DNA of 64,000 nucleotides from assembly GCA_965246805.1 (NCBI GenBank), contig CBDFFO010000005.1:122848-186847 (forward strand). The letters are read 5' to 3'. Below the pieces are notes generated by a model. That model was not told where the DNA came from. It saw nothing but the letters and a program-made list of their open reading frames with translations, and did no database searches. Position 1 is the stretch's first letter. Each line of letters starts with the position of its first letter. The DNA is from Schlegelella_A sp965246805. Its GTDB lineage: Bacteria; Pseudomonadota; Gammaproteobacteria; Burkholderiales; Burkholderiaceae_C. This document shows positions 15,415 through 24,256 of the stretch, piece by piece. The position numbers and the translations under genes were made by a program.

Positions 15415-17925
15415 GTGTCTCAGTCCGAAGACTTGATGGGCCATATGCGCTCGGTGCTGTCCGCGGAGCGCGATCTGCGTGACCTCGCCTTGGTTTGGCA
15501 GATGATCGAGTCGACCGCGGCGATCGCCTGCCCCGAAGAAGCCGAGCAGATCCTGCAGCCGCTCACCGAAACACGCCGCCGCTTCGACGAATTGCAGCGG
15601 CGCCTGATCGAGCAGATGGTGGTCGAAAACCGCTCCGAGCTCGGCGACGACCTGAACGCCAACGCGCAGTGCGCGATCGACATCCTGGTGCGCAACCTGT
15701 TCGAACGCACCGCCGACGTCGGCTTTCTCGCCACAGACGATGTGGTTCGCGAGTTTTGCGCCACGACCACCTCGCCGGGCGGCGACAACCGCGCGCCATT
15801 GCTGCGGCGCCTCGGCGAATACCAGGCCAAGTACACGGTCTACGACGACATCGTCCTGCTCGCCGCCGACGGCCGGGTGCTCGCCAGGCTCGACGACTCG
15901 ATGCCGATCGAGGTTGTCAGTGAACCGTTCGTCGCCGAGGCACTCGCCCGGCAAGGCTATGTCGAATTCTTCGGAGCGACCGCCCTCGCGTCGGACGGCC
16001 GACCGGCCCTTCTCTACGCGCATCGCATCGACACCGCCGACGGCCGCATGGTCGGCGTGCTGGCGCTGCGCTTCCGTTTCGTCGACGAGATGAAGCGCAT
16101 TTTCGCGGCCGTCGTCGACGACCCGCATCGCGCGGTGTTGATGCTGGTCGACCAGAACCACGCCGTGATCTCGAGCAGCGACGCCGCCCACGTGCCGATC
16201 GGCACCCGGCTGCCCGCGCTGGCGAGCGCCGGCGTCGAGCTGGCTTCGTTCGCGGGTCGCGAATACATCGCCTGCTGCTGCGTGAGCGGTGGCTACCAGG
16301 GCTACGGGGGCCCGCCGTGGCGCGCGGTCGCGATGGTCTCGCTGCTCACGGCGTTCCGCCACCGCGCCGGCACCGACGAGGCCGACGTGCCGCTCGACAA
16401 CGCCGCGCTGAAATCGGTGCAGACCGAATCGGAAGACATCAATCGCGAGCTGCGCCGGGTGCTCTGGAACGGCAGCGTGCTGATCGCCGGCGAGGGCTCG
16501 ACGCGAACGCAGTTGAAGGCGGTTCTGCGCCAGGTCTCGATGACCGGCCGGCGCACGCGCACCCGCGTCACGCAGGCGATCCACGACATCTACCGCGTTG
16601 CCCTCTCGCGTGGCCGACACCAGGCGCGCGACCTCGCACGCCTGGCGGCCAACGTGATGGACCGCAACCTCTACGAGCGCGCCAACGACTGCCGCTGGTG
16701 GGCGCTCTCGCCGGTGTTGCGGCGCCAGCTCGCGATGCCGTCGAGCGAACCCGGCAACCACGCCATGCACGAGGTGCTCTCGTACATCAACGGTCTCTAT
16801 ACCGTGTACAGCCAGCTCGTGGTCTTCGATGCGCAGGGCGTGATCCGCGCGGTCTCGGTTGACGATGGCGCCGAGCGCTTCACCGGTGGCACGGTGCCCG
16901 ACACATGGCGCCTGCCGATCCGCGCCTTGACGACGTCGCAAAACTACGCGGTGACGGCTTTCGAGGACACCCCCCTGCACGACCACGGCGACACCTACGT
17001 GTACCTCGCGGCGATCCGGTCGGACGTGGGTGGGCAGATCGTCGGTGGCATCGGCATCGTCTTCAACTCGGCGCGCGAGCTGGGCGCGATCCTCACCGAC
17101 ATCCTCGGCGAGCGCAACGGCTTCGCGGCCTTCGTCGAATCGAGCGGCAAGATCATCGCGTCGACCGACGCGACGATGATGACGGGCCCTGCCCTCGCGG
17201 TACGCGACGAGGCGCAACTGATCGAACACAGGGGCGCGCACTACGCGTGTTCACGCCAGGCTGCGCCGGGCTACCGCGAGTTCAAGCTCAGCGACGGCTA
17301 CGACAACGGCGTGCACGTGATCGTGGGGCTGCGCCTGGGCGCGTTCGAACGCCGCAAGCTCAACTTCGGCGATCTCGAGTTCGTCGCGCCGCAGCCGTCG
17401 TCGCGAGGCGACTCGGTCGAGATGGCGATCTTCCAGGTCGGCGCGCTGCTCTACGCGTTGCCCGCAACGGTGGTGGCCGAAGCGATCGCGCGCCATAACC
17501 TGGTTCGCACGCCATCGATCGGCGGTGCCACGCTCGGCATGGTCGAAGTTGGCTCACGACTGGTGCGCGTGGTGTGCGCCCGGCAACTCTTCGGCGTCAC
17601 CCACGAGGCTCGCAAGACCGATGGCGTGGTGCTCGTGCTGCGGCCGGGAGGCCCTGATTCGACGCTGTCGATCGGCCTGCGGGTGGACGAGGTGCTGTCG
17701 GTGATCGAAGCGTCGCCCGCCATGGTGCATCCGGCACCACCCGGCCTGAAGACGTTCTCGCCGTGGGTCTCGGCCCTGATCGACTGCCAGACCCTCGGCC
17801 CGGAGGGCGCTTCGACCACGCTCGTTCAACTGCTCTCGCACGAATGCATGCTCGAAGACCTCGCACGCGACATCTCGTTCATGCCCGACGTCGAGGCGCG
17901 CGAAGCGACTGCCCGGTCCGCTTGA
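15415..17925 (+). CDS. Large soluble sensor with duplicated sensory module and C-terminal CheW domain
   Basis: An 836-residue protein with no signal peptide and no obvious transmembrane helix. It contains a tandem duplication of about 324 residues. The segments RNLFERTADVGFL (about residue 93) and RNLYERANDCRWW (about residue 417) correspond, as do YTVYDDIVLLAADGRVLA and YTVYSQLVVFDAQGVIRA, each followed by Cache/PAS-like strands. The last 165 residues, from VEMAIFQVGALLYALP (about residue 668), form a CheW-like domain. CheW couples chemoreceptors to the kinase CheA, so this protein may feed a signal into a chemosensory array. The GTG at 15415 has AAGGA (15401-15405) at good spacing and was preferred over a more distant ATG at 15175. 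No CheA or methyl-accepting domain is nearby. A DUF805 gene follows on the same strand. Confidence 0.82.
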   Translation: MSQSEDLMGHMRSVLSAERDLRDLALVWQMIESTAAIACPEEAEQILQPLTETRRRFDELQRRLIEQMVVENRSELGDDLNANAQCAIDILVRNLFERTADVGFLATDDVVREFCATTTSPGGDNRAPLLRRLGEYQAKYTVYDDIVLLAADGRVLARLDDSMPIEVVSEPFVAEALARQGYVEFFGATALASDGRPALLYAHRIDTADGRMVGVLALRFRFVDEMKRIFAAVVDDPHRAVLMLVDQNHAVISSSDAAHVPIGTRLPALASAGVELASFAGREYIACCCVSGGYQGYGGPPWRAVAMVSLLTAFRHRAGTDEADVPLDNAALKSVQTESEDINRELRRVLWNGSVLIAGEGSTRTQLKAVLRQVSMTGRRTRTRVTQAIHDIYRVALSRGRHQARDLARLAANVMDRNLYERANDCRWWALSPVLRRQLAMPSSEPGNHAMHEVLSYINGLYTVYSQLVVFDAQGVIRAVSVDDGAERFTGGTVPDTWRLPIRALTTSQNYAVTAFEDTPLHDHGDTYVYLAAIRSDVGGQIVGGIGIVFNSARELGAILTDILGERNGFAAFVESSGKIIASTDATMMTGPALAVRDEAQLIEHRGAHYACSRQAAPGYREFKLSDGYDNGVHVIVGLRLGAFERRKLNFGDLEFVAPQPSSRGDSVEMAIFQVGALLYALPATVVAEAIARHNLVRTPSIGGATLGMVEVGSRLVRVVCARQLFGVTHEARKTDGVVLVLRPGGPDSTLSIGLRVDEVLSVIEASPAMVHPAPPGLKTFSPWVSALIDCQTLGPEGASTTLVQLLSHECMLEDLARDISFMPDVEAREATARSA

Positions 17926-18015
17926 CGCGTCGAGCTGTCGCGGCCTTTCATCGCGCCCATCTGCCGCCACAATCGCGCGGCCGGCGCCCTGCCGGCGATT
18001 CGGGAAGGCGCAGCG

Positions 18016-18333
18016 ATGAATTTCCAGGACGCGGTCAGGTCGGGCTTCACCAAGTACGCCGATTTCAACGGCTGCGCGACGCGGCCCGAGTTCTGGTGGT
18101 GGTTCCTGTTCACGATCGTCGCGAGCGCGCTGCTCAGCTCGGTGAGCCAGAGCGCGGCGGGCCTTTTCAGCATTGCCACGTTGCTGCCGTCGATCGCGGT
18201 CGCCACACGCCGCCTGCACGACATCGACCGCAGCGGCTGGTTCCAGCTGCTCTACCTGGTTCCGCTGGTCGGCATCATCATTCTGATCGTCTGGTACGCC
18301 CAGCCGGCCAAGCGGCCCTCGCGCTTTTGCTGA
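18016..18333 (+). CDS. DUF805 family small membrane protein
   Basis: A 105-residue protein of the DUF805 (YhaH-type) family. It opens MNFQDAVRSGFTKYADFNG, continues with the aromatic RPEFWWWFLF entering TM1, a second hydrophobic stretch, the signature ATRRLHDIDRSGWFQLL and a third TM helix (LVPLVGIIILIVWY). The family sits in the inner membrane and its biochemical role is unknown. The ATG follows a GGAAGG-type ribosome binding site (within 18003-18010). It lies 90 bases after the sensor-CheW gene. Confidence 0.88.
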   Translation: MNFQDAVRSGFTKYADFNGCATRPEFWWWFLFTIVASALLSSVSQSAAGLFSIATLLPSIAVATRRLHDIDRSGWFQLLYLVPLVGIIILIVWYAQPAKRPSRFC

Positions 18334-18373
18334 TGCCGATCGCGCCTCGCGGCGCCCGGCGATGCGATGCGGC

Positions 18374-18447
18374 TGGAGCGGGTGATGGGAATCGAACCCA
18401 CGTATGAAGCTTGGGAAGCTGCCGTTCTACCATTGAACTACACCCGC
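18374..18447 (-). tRNA. tRNA-Gly (anticodon CCC)
   Basis: The minus strand folds into a cloverleaf. The acceptor stem GCGGGTG pairs with CACCCGC, the D-arm contains GTTCAATGGTAGAAC, the anticodon loop TTCCCAA places CCC at positions 34-36, and the T-arm reads GGGTTCGATTCCC. Discriminator T and an encoded CCA (18374-18376) follow. The anticodon stem has one mismatch. It closely resembles glyU-type tRNA-Gly. trmB starts 56 bases away on the other strand. Confidence 0.95.
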
Positions 18448-18503
18448 CTGCGGCCACGATTATGGCAGCGCACGTGAGGCGTGAGCCCTCGATCGACGAC
18501 CGC

Positions 18504-19202
18504 ATGACAAGCCCCACCGACACGCCGACCGACAAGGCGGCGCGCCACATCCGCAGCTACGTGGTGCGGGCCGGCCGCATGGGGCCTGGCCAGGTGCGCG
18601 CGCTGGCCGAGTTGGCTCCCCGTTACGTGGTGCCGTACCGCGATCAGCGGACCGACTTCGCGCCGGTGTTTGGCCGCCACTCGCCGCTCGTGCTCGAGAT
18701 CGGTTTTGGCATGGGCGACGCGACCGCGCAGATCGCGGCCGCGCAGCCGGAACGCGATTTCCTAGGCATCGAAGTGCATCCGCCGGGCGTGGGCGCGCTG
18801 CTGCAACGCATCGAGTCGGCCGCGCTGGCGAACGTGAGGATCGTCCAGCACGATGCGGTCGATGTGCTCACGAACATGATCGCGCCCGGTTCGCTCGCCG
18901 CGGTCCACATCTACTTCCCCGACCCCTGGCACAAAGTCAAGCATCACAAGCGGCGCCTGATCCAGACGCCGTTCTTGGCCTTGCTCGCGAGCCGCATCGC
19001 CGCGGGCGGTTACCTGCACCTTGCGACCGACTGGGAGCCCTACGCGGCGCAGATGCTCGAGGTGCTTTCAGCCGAGCCGGCGCTGGCCAATTCGGTCGAG
19101 GGCTACGCGCCCCGCCCCGGGCACCGTCCGCTCACCAAGTTCGAGAAACGCGGCCTCGCGCGCGGGCATGGCGTGTGGGACCTGGTGTTCACGAAACGCT
19201 GA
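18504..19202 (+). CDS. trmB: tRNA (guanine-N7-)-methyltransferase
   Basis: A 232-residue SAM-dependent enzyme that methylates G46 in the tRNA variable loop. The SAM site is LVLEIGFGMGDATAQ, followed by DFLGIEVHPPGVGALL. The catalytic signature IYFPDPWHKVKHHKRR and the C-terminal RPLTKFEKRGLARGHGVWDL are diagnostic. The start at MTSPTDTPTD was chosen because upstream in-frame starts (18411, 18462) run into or abut the tRNA gene and add non-conserved residues. It is convergent with uppP. Confidence 0.95.
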   Translation: MTSPTDTPTDKAARHIRSYVVRAGRMGPGQVRALAELAPRYVVPYRDQRTDFAPVFGRHSPLVLEIGFGMGDATAQIAAAQPERDFLGIEVHPPGVGALLQRIESAALANVRIVQHDAVDVLTNMIAPGSLAAVHIYFPDPWHKVKHHKRRLIQTPFLALLASRIAAGGYLHLATDWEPYAAQMLEVLSAEPALANSVEGYAPRPGHRPLTKFEKRGLARGHGVWDLVFTKR

Positions 19203-19229
19203 GTGCGGTGAACCGCGATCGGCGTCGAA

Positions 19230-20063
19230 TCAACGCCAGGTGACGACGCCGGTCCATGCAGTCACCAGGATAACGATGCCGAACGCGATGCGATACCACG
19301 CGAACGGCGTGAACGTGTGCGTGGCGATGTAGCGCAGCAGCCAGCGCACGACGATCCACGCGACGACGAACGAAACCGCGGTGCCGACCAGCAGCAGCGG
19401 GCCATCGCTGGCCGACAGGTTGGCACGCTCCTTCCACAGGCTGTAGACGCTGGCGCCGATGAGGATCGGGATCGCGAGGAAGAAGCTGAAGTCGGTCGCG
19501 ACCTGACGGCTCAACCCGAACAGCATGCCGCCGATGATGGTGGCGCCGGACCGGCTCGTGCCGGGAACAAGCGCGAGACTCTGCGCGAGCCCGACCTTCA
19601 ACGCGTCGAGCGGCTTCAGCTCGTCGATCGAGTGGATTCGCACCGTGTCAGCGGGCCGGCGTTCGGCCCACAGGATCACGAACGCGCCGAGGATGAAGGT
19701 CGTCGCGACGACGGTCGGCGTGAAGAGATGCGCCTTGATCGCCTTGTTGAAGAGCACGCCGAGGATCGCCGCGGGCAGGAAGCCGATCAACACGTTCAAC
19801 ACGAAGCGCTGCTGCCGGCCGTCGCCGCCGACCAGGCCAGTGAGCGCCGCGCGCACGCGCTGCCAATACACGATGATCACCGCGAGGATTGCGCCCGCCT
19901 GGATCACGATCTCGAACAGCTTGGCCGACTTGACGGTCTCGTCGGTAAACCCGATGAGGGAACCGGCGACGATCAGATGGCCGGTGCTGGAGATCGGCAG
20001 GAACTCCGTCACGCCTTCGACGACGCCCATCACAGCCGCCTTGATGAGCATCACGATGTCCAC
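19230..20063 (-). CDS. uppP: Undecaprenyl-diphosphate phosphatase
   Basis: A 277-residue multi-pass inner-membrane enzyme (BacA/UppP). It dephosphorylates undecaprenyl pyrophosphate to recycle the lipid carrier for peptidoglycan and O-antigen, and over-expression gives bacitracin resistance. The two conserved catalytic segments are EGVTEFLPISSTGHL near the N-terminus and LVPGTSRSGATIIGG in the middle. About eight hydrophobic helices are visible. A good AGGAG ribosome binding site precedes the ATG. It is last in the nadE - DUF1439 lipoprotein - uppP unit and is separated from the lipoprotein gene by 31 bases. Confidence 0.96.
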   Translation of the reverse strand: MDIVMLIKAAVMGVVEGVTEFLPISSTGHLIVAGSLIGFTDETVKSAKLFEIVIQAGAILAVIIVYWQRVRAALTGLVGGDGRQQRFVLNVLIGFLPAAILGVLFNKAIKAHLFTPTVVATTFILGAFVILWAERRPADTVRIHSIDELKPLDALKVGLAQSLALVPGTSRSGATIIGGMLFGLSRQVATDFSFFLAIPILIGASVYSLWKERANLSASDGPLLLVGTAVSFVVAWIVVRWLLRYIATHTFTPFAWYRIAFGIVILVTAWTGVVTWR

Positions 20064-20094
20064 ATGGTTCTCCTGGGTTCTTGCATGGGCCTCG

Positions 20095-20688
20095 TCACAT
20101 TTCGTTGGGAGTCAGCGTGATGGCGAGCCCGCTCGCGGTGACGCGGATATCGCTCGGCCGGTAACCGCGCGCGTCGAGCCCGGCCACGTCCTTCGGTCGC
20201 AACGTGTAGATGGGCTGGTTCTCGAGCAAGCCTTCGGCGAGCCGCCGGCCCGCGCGGTCGGCCTGGCCGCTCAGCAACGCGCTCAAGCCGACGAACGAGA
20301 GCTGTTCGACGCGCACGTCGAAGAGACGCAGGGTGTTGTCGGTCGGGTCGAAGCGAACGCCGGCGCTGATCGCCATCGAGCCGATGCGGTCCGTTCGATC
20401 GCCGTTCACGACGGGAGGGCTCGACCCGCCCTGCACGATCTCGACCCCGATCGCGACGCGGTTGGTCTCTGGCCGCATCGTGAGGTGCGGCGGCGGGATC
20501 CGCACGTCGATCAGGTCGAAGACGCGGCGCTCGAGCGGAAACTTCTCGGCGAGCAGCGCGTCGAGACGCGCTTGCGGCACGTCGATCGTGCGCGGGCCGA
20601 GCAGTGTCGCGCACGCGCCGAGCGCGGCGAGGCCTAGCTCGATCGTTGCGCGCGCGAGGCCCGCGATCCATCGACGTCGAACCGACAT
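20095..20688 (-). CDS. DUF1439 family lipoprotein
   Basis: A 197-residue predicted lipoprotein. The N-terminus MSVRRRWIAGLARATIEL leads to a lipobox ALGAC with the acylated Cys near residue 26. The mature part starts with the ARLDALLAEKFPLERRVFDL segment and a strand-rich body (DVRIPPPHLTMRPETNRVAI, MAISAGVRFDPTDNTLRL) like E. coli YceB and other DUF1439 proteins, which have a lipid-binding-like fold. The exact role is unknown. The ATG overlaps the nadE stop by one base. The larger open frame upstream is a shadow of nadE. Confidence 0.82.
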   Translation of the reverse strand: MSVRRRWIAGLARATIELGLAALGACATLLGPRTIDVPQARLDALLAEKFPLERRVFDLIDVRIPPPHLTMRPETNRVAIGVEIVQGGSSPPVVNGDRTDRIGSMAISAGVRFDPTDNTLRLFDVRVEQLSFVGLSALLSGQADRAGRRLAEGLLENQPIYTLRPKDVAGLDARGYRPSDIRVTASGLAITLTPNEM

Positions 20689-22880
20689 CAGCGGTCCGGC
20701 ACGCGTTCGAGGTCGGCCATCCACACCGTCGCTTCCGAGTCGCTCGGCGCACGCCAGTCGCCGCGCGGCGAGAGCGAGCCGCCGGAACCGATCTTCGGCG
20801 CGTTCGGCACGCACGAGCGCTTGAACTGGCTGGTCTTGAAGAAGCGGTAGAGGAAGGTGCCGAGGTGGGTCTTGATCTCGGCCAGCGTGTAGGCGCGGCG
20901 GGTCACGTCGGGGCCGTCGGGCCATGCGCCGCGGGTGGCGTCGTGCCACGCGGTGTAGGCGAGGAACGCGACCTTGGTCGGCGCGAAGCCGTAGCGCAGC
21001 ACTTGATAGAGATGAAAGTCTTGCAACTCGTACGGTCCGACGCTGGCTTCGCTGCTCTGGCCAGCCGCGCCGGTTTCGTCGACCGCCGTTGCGACGGCGC
21101 CGCCCTTCTTGCCCTTCGATGCCGCAGCACCGCTTATCGCTGACTTCTTTGTGGCGGGGCCGGCCTTGTGTTCGACGAGGGCTGTCGGCACCAGCTCCGG
21201 GCTGATCTGCGTTTCGAGGATCTGCTGGAGTACCGCAAAGTCGGCCGCGCGCTCCGTCGGACTGTTGGCGACCCAGCGCACCAGGTGCTTGATCAACGTC
21301 TTCGGCACGCTCGCATTGACGTTGTAGTGCGACATGTGGTCGCCGACGCCATACGTGCTCCAGCCGAGCGCGAGCTCGCTCAGGTCGCCGGTGCCGACGA
21401 CGAGGCCGTGATGCTGATTCGCGAGACGGAACAGGTGGCTCGTGCGTTCGCCCGCTTGCACGTTCTCGAACGTGATGTCGTAGACCGACTCGCCACGAGC
21501 GAAAGGGTGGCCGATGTCGGCGAGCATCTGCAAGCAACTCGGCCGGATGTCGATCTCGCTCGCGCTGCAGCCGACAGCCACCATCAACTGGTGCGCTTGA
21601 TGCAGCGTGCGGGCGCTGGTCGCGAAACCCGGCATGGTGTAGGCGAGGATGTGGGTACGCGGCAGGCCGAGCCGGTCCATCGCAGCGCCACAGACGAGGA
21701 GCGCGTGAGTCGAATCAAGGCCGCCCGAAACACCGATCACGAGCTTCGTGATGCCGGTCGCGGCGAGCCGCTGAACCAGTGCCTGCACCTGGATGTTGTA
21801 GACCTCGCCGCAGCGCTCGTCACGCCGCGACGGATCTGCCGGCACGTACGGAAAGCGGTCGACCACCCGCTGCAACTCGAGCGGAAATTTCGTCGGTATC
21901 GGCACAGCGAAGCGCACCGTGCGGAAGCCGTCGAGCTCGGCCTTGTGGCGTCGCACGGAATCGCCGAACGAGGTCTGACGCATGCGCTCCCGCGACACCC
22001 GCTCGAGGTCGACATCGGCGCTGATGTGGTGCGAGCTGTTGACGAAGCGCTCCGACTGCGCGAGCAGCTCGCCGTTCTCGTAGATGAGCCCCTGCCCATC
22101 CCAACCGAGATCGGTTGTCGACTCGCCGATACCGGCCGAGGAGTACAGGTAGGCCGCGAGGCACCGCGACGACTGCACGCTCACCAATCGATGCCGGTAA
22201 TCGGACTTTCCGATCGTGATGTTGGAGGCCGAGAGGTTGACGAGGACCGTCGCGCCCGCAAGGGCGGCGAAGCTCGATGGCGGGATCGGCACCCACACGT
22301 CTTCGCAGATCTCGACGTGCAGTTTCAGGAGCGGGAAGTTTTCGGCTTCGAAGAGCAGCTTGTTGCCGAACGGCACCTCGAGGCCGAACAGGGAGACGGT
22401 GCCGGAGAGCGCCGAGTCTGCCGCGTTGAACTGGCGCGCCTCGTAGAACTCGCTGTAGTTCGGTAGGTAGCTTTTCGGCACCGCGCCGAGCACGCGACCC
22501 CCGGCCACGACGGCGGCACAGTTGAAGAGGCGGTGGTCGACCCGCAAGGGCAGACCGACGATGGCGACCGCCGCGATCTTCGACGTCGCCGCCGCCACCG
22601 CGCCCAGCGCCGTTTCGCAGGCGTCTAGCAACGCGCGCTGGTGGAACAGGTCGTCGCAGGTATAAGCCGAGAGACCGAGCTCCGGGAACGCCACCACCGC
22701 GGCGCCGTTGTTGGCTGCTTCGGCGAGAAGCGCGATCGACTCGGCCACGTTGAAATCCGGGTCGGCCACCTTCAGGCGCGGCACCGCCACCGCCACGCGC
22801 GCGAAGCCATGGCGATACGGATTCAGAAACGACAGGGCTTGCGACAACGCGACCTCCTCGACAGGCAGACATGATGGCAT
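20688..22880 (-). CDS. nadE: Glutamine-dependent NAD+ synthetase
   Basis: A 730-residue two-domain enzyme that amidates deamido-NAD+ to NAD+ using ammonia from glutamine. The N-terminal nitrilase-type glutaminase shows the triad Glu (AFPELGLSAYTCDDLF), Lys (PKSYLPNYSEFYE) and Cys (VEICEDVWVPIPP). The C-terminal synthetase has the PP-loop IGVSGGLDSTHALLV (about residue 385). The length and layout match the large bacterial/eukaryotic form, about 680 residues. A Lys/Ala/Gly-rich insert of about 43 residues (about residues 570-613) is unusual. The start at MPSCLPVEEVALSQALS fits the family; in-frame ATGs at 22895 and 22937 are possible. It heads an operon with the DUF1439 lipoprotein and uppP. 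Confidence 0.93.
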   Translation of the reverse strand: MPSCLPVEEVALSQALSFLNPYRHGFARVAVAVPRLKVADPDFNVAESIALLAEAANNGAAVVAFPELGLSAYTCDDLFHQRALLDACETALGAVAAATSKIAAVAIVGLPLRVDHRLFNCAAVVAGGRVLGAVPKSYLPNYSEFYEARQFNAADSALSGTVSLFGLEVPFGNKLLFEAENFPLLKLHVEICEDVWVPIPPSSFAALAGATVLVNLSASNITIGKSDYRHRLVSVQSSRCLAAYLYSSAGIGESTTDLGWDGQGLIYENGELLAQSERFVNSSHHISADVDLERVSRERMRQTSFGDSVRRHKAELDGFRTVRFAVPIPTKFPLELQRVVDRFPYVPADPSRRDERCGEVYNIQVQALVQRLAATGITKLVIGVSGGLDSTHALLVCGAAMDRLGLPRTHILAYTMPGFATSARTLHQAHQLMVAVGCSASEIDIRPSCLQMLADIGHPFARGESVYDITFENVQAGERTSHLFRLANQHHGLVVGTGDLSELALGWSTYGVGDHMSHYNVNASVPKTLIKHLVRWVANSPTERAADFAVLQQILETQISPELVPTALVEHKAGPATKKSAISGAAASKGKKGGAVATAVDETGAAGQSSEASVGPYELQDFHLYQVLRYGFAPTKVAFLAYTAWHDATRGAWPDGPDVTRRAYTLAEIKTHLGTFLYRFFKTSQFKRSCVPNAPKIGSGGSLSPRGDWRAPSDSEATVWMADLERVPDR

Positions 22881-23101
22881 GGGCTTCGTCGCCATCGATG
22901 GTGGATGACGCCCGCTACATTTGTCCCAGCGTTCCACTTACCGCACTGCTCCGCCGCCGACCATGCCCAACTTCCGCCCGCATCCCACCGGCCGCTATCG
23001 ACCGGTCGGCGAACCCCCTGCTGCCCGACGGTTGCCTGACCGCGCGTGTCACCGGTGAGTCGGCTGGTCGACGCAGCGCCGCGGGCCGGCGGCGAAGCAA
23101 C

Positions 23102-24253
23102 ATGAAGCGCTGGTTGCGGATCGCGATCCCCTTGTTGGCGGTCGCTGTCATCGGTGCGTTCGTCGCTCGCGCCATCTTTGCCCGAAAGTCGGAACAGGCT
23201 GCACTCGCAACGCCTTCAAAGGCGCTGTCGGGCCTCGACCTGGCGGCCGAAGACGTGATCAAGGCACGCACCATCGAGCTGGCGCGCACGCTCGACGTAT
23301 CCGGCGGCCTCAAGGCCGTGAACAGCGCTGTGGTCCGCGCCAAGGTAGCCGCCGAAGTGCGCAGCCTGAGCGTGCGCGAGGGTGATGCCGTGAAGGCGGG
23401 GCAGTCGCTTGGCCAGCTCGACACCACCGAGCTTGACCTGCGGCTGCGTCAGGCCGAGCAGACCGCGGCGTCGACGCGCACCCAGCACGACATCGCGCGG
23501 CGATCGCTCGAGAACAACCGCGCGCTCGTGTCGCAGGGTTTCATTTCGCCCACGGGCCTCGAGACATCGATATCGACCGAGGCCGGCGCGGCCGCCACGC
23601 TGGAGGCGGCGAACGCTGCGGTGGCGCTGGCTCGCAAGGCGCGCGCCGATTCACAGCTGCTATCGCCGATCGCCGGCATGGTGTCGCAGCGCCTGGTGCA
23701 ACCTGGTGAACGCGTCGCCGTCGACGCCAAGCTGCTCGAGATCGTCGACCTGTCGCAACTCGAACTTGAAGCGCCGCTCACGCCCGAAGACGTGGCGCTG
23801 ATCGACATCGGGCGTGTCGCGACGCTTCGGGTCGAAGGCATCGCCGCTCCGGTCACGGCGCGAGTGGCGCGCATCAACCCCAGCGCGCAAGCCGGTACGC
23901 GGGCAGTCATGGTCTACCTGAGCGTCGCCGGCCAGCCTGCGCTGCGCCAGGGCCTGTTCGTGCGCGGGACGATCGAGCTCGCGAAACGGCGCACGCTCGC
24001 ACTGCCGCTCTCCGCGGTGCGCACCGACCAGGCCGTGCCTTACGTGCTGCAGGTTCGCGATGGCAAGGCCGTCGCCACGCCGGTACAGCTCGGCGTGCGC
24101 GGACAAGTCGACGGCGAGCCTTGGGTCGAGATTTCGGGCGGCCTTGCCGACGGCACGCCGGTGCTGGGAGCGAGCGCAGGCCTGGTGCGCGACGGCACCG
24201 AAGTCCGCCTGGCCGGCGCGCGACCGGCCGCGTCGACTCCTGCGGGGCACTGA
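23102..24253 (+). CDS. RND efflux periplasmic adaptor (second system)
   Basis: A 383-residue HlyD/AcrA-type membrane fusion protein. MKRWLRIAIPLLAVAVIGAF forms the N-terminal anchor. The lipoyl motif reads LDVSGGLKAVNSAVVRAKV and then VREGDAVKAGQSLGQLD. A coiled-coil hairpin with LRLRQAEQTAASTRTQ follows, then the second lipoyl part LLSPIAGMVSQRLVQPGERV and the beta-barrel domain. It is shorter than the adaptor at 5851-7080 and only distantly similar to it. It lies 3 bases before its pump gene, so the two are co-translated. The frame is open from 22871, but only the part from 23102 looks like an adaptor. Confidence 0.92.
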   Translation: MKRWLRIAIPLLAVAVIGAFVARAIFARKSEQAALATPSKALSGLDLAAEDVIKARTIELARTLDVSGGLKAVNSAVVRAKVAAEVRSLSVREGDAVKAGQSLGQLDTTELDLRLRQAEQTAASTRTQHDIARRSLENNRALVSQGFISPTGLETSISTEAGAAATLEAANAAVALARKARADSQLLSPIAGMVSQRLVQPGERVAVDAKLLEIVDLSQLELEAPLTPEDVALIDIGRVATLRVEGIAAPVTARVARINPSAQAGTRAVMVYLSVAGQPALRQGLFVRGTIELAKRRTLALPLSAVRTDQAVPYVLQVRDGKAVATPVQLGVRGQVDGEPWVEISGGLADGTPVLGASAGLVRDGTEVRLAGARPAASTPAGH

Positions 24254-24256
24254 GCC

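Noticed and set aside
18374..18447. tRNA-Gly as a phage or island attachment site
   Set aside because: No integrase or partial tRNA copy was seen on either side; the neighbours are housekeeping genes.
22964..23059. A 31-codon plus-strand frame in the gap before the second RND adaptor
   Set aside because: No Shine-Dalgarno, Pro/Arg-rich composition and no family resemblance.
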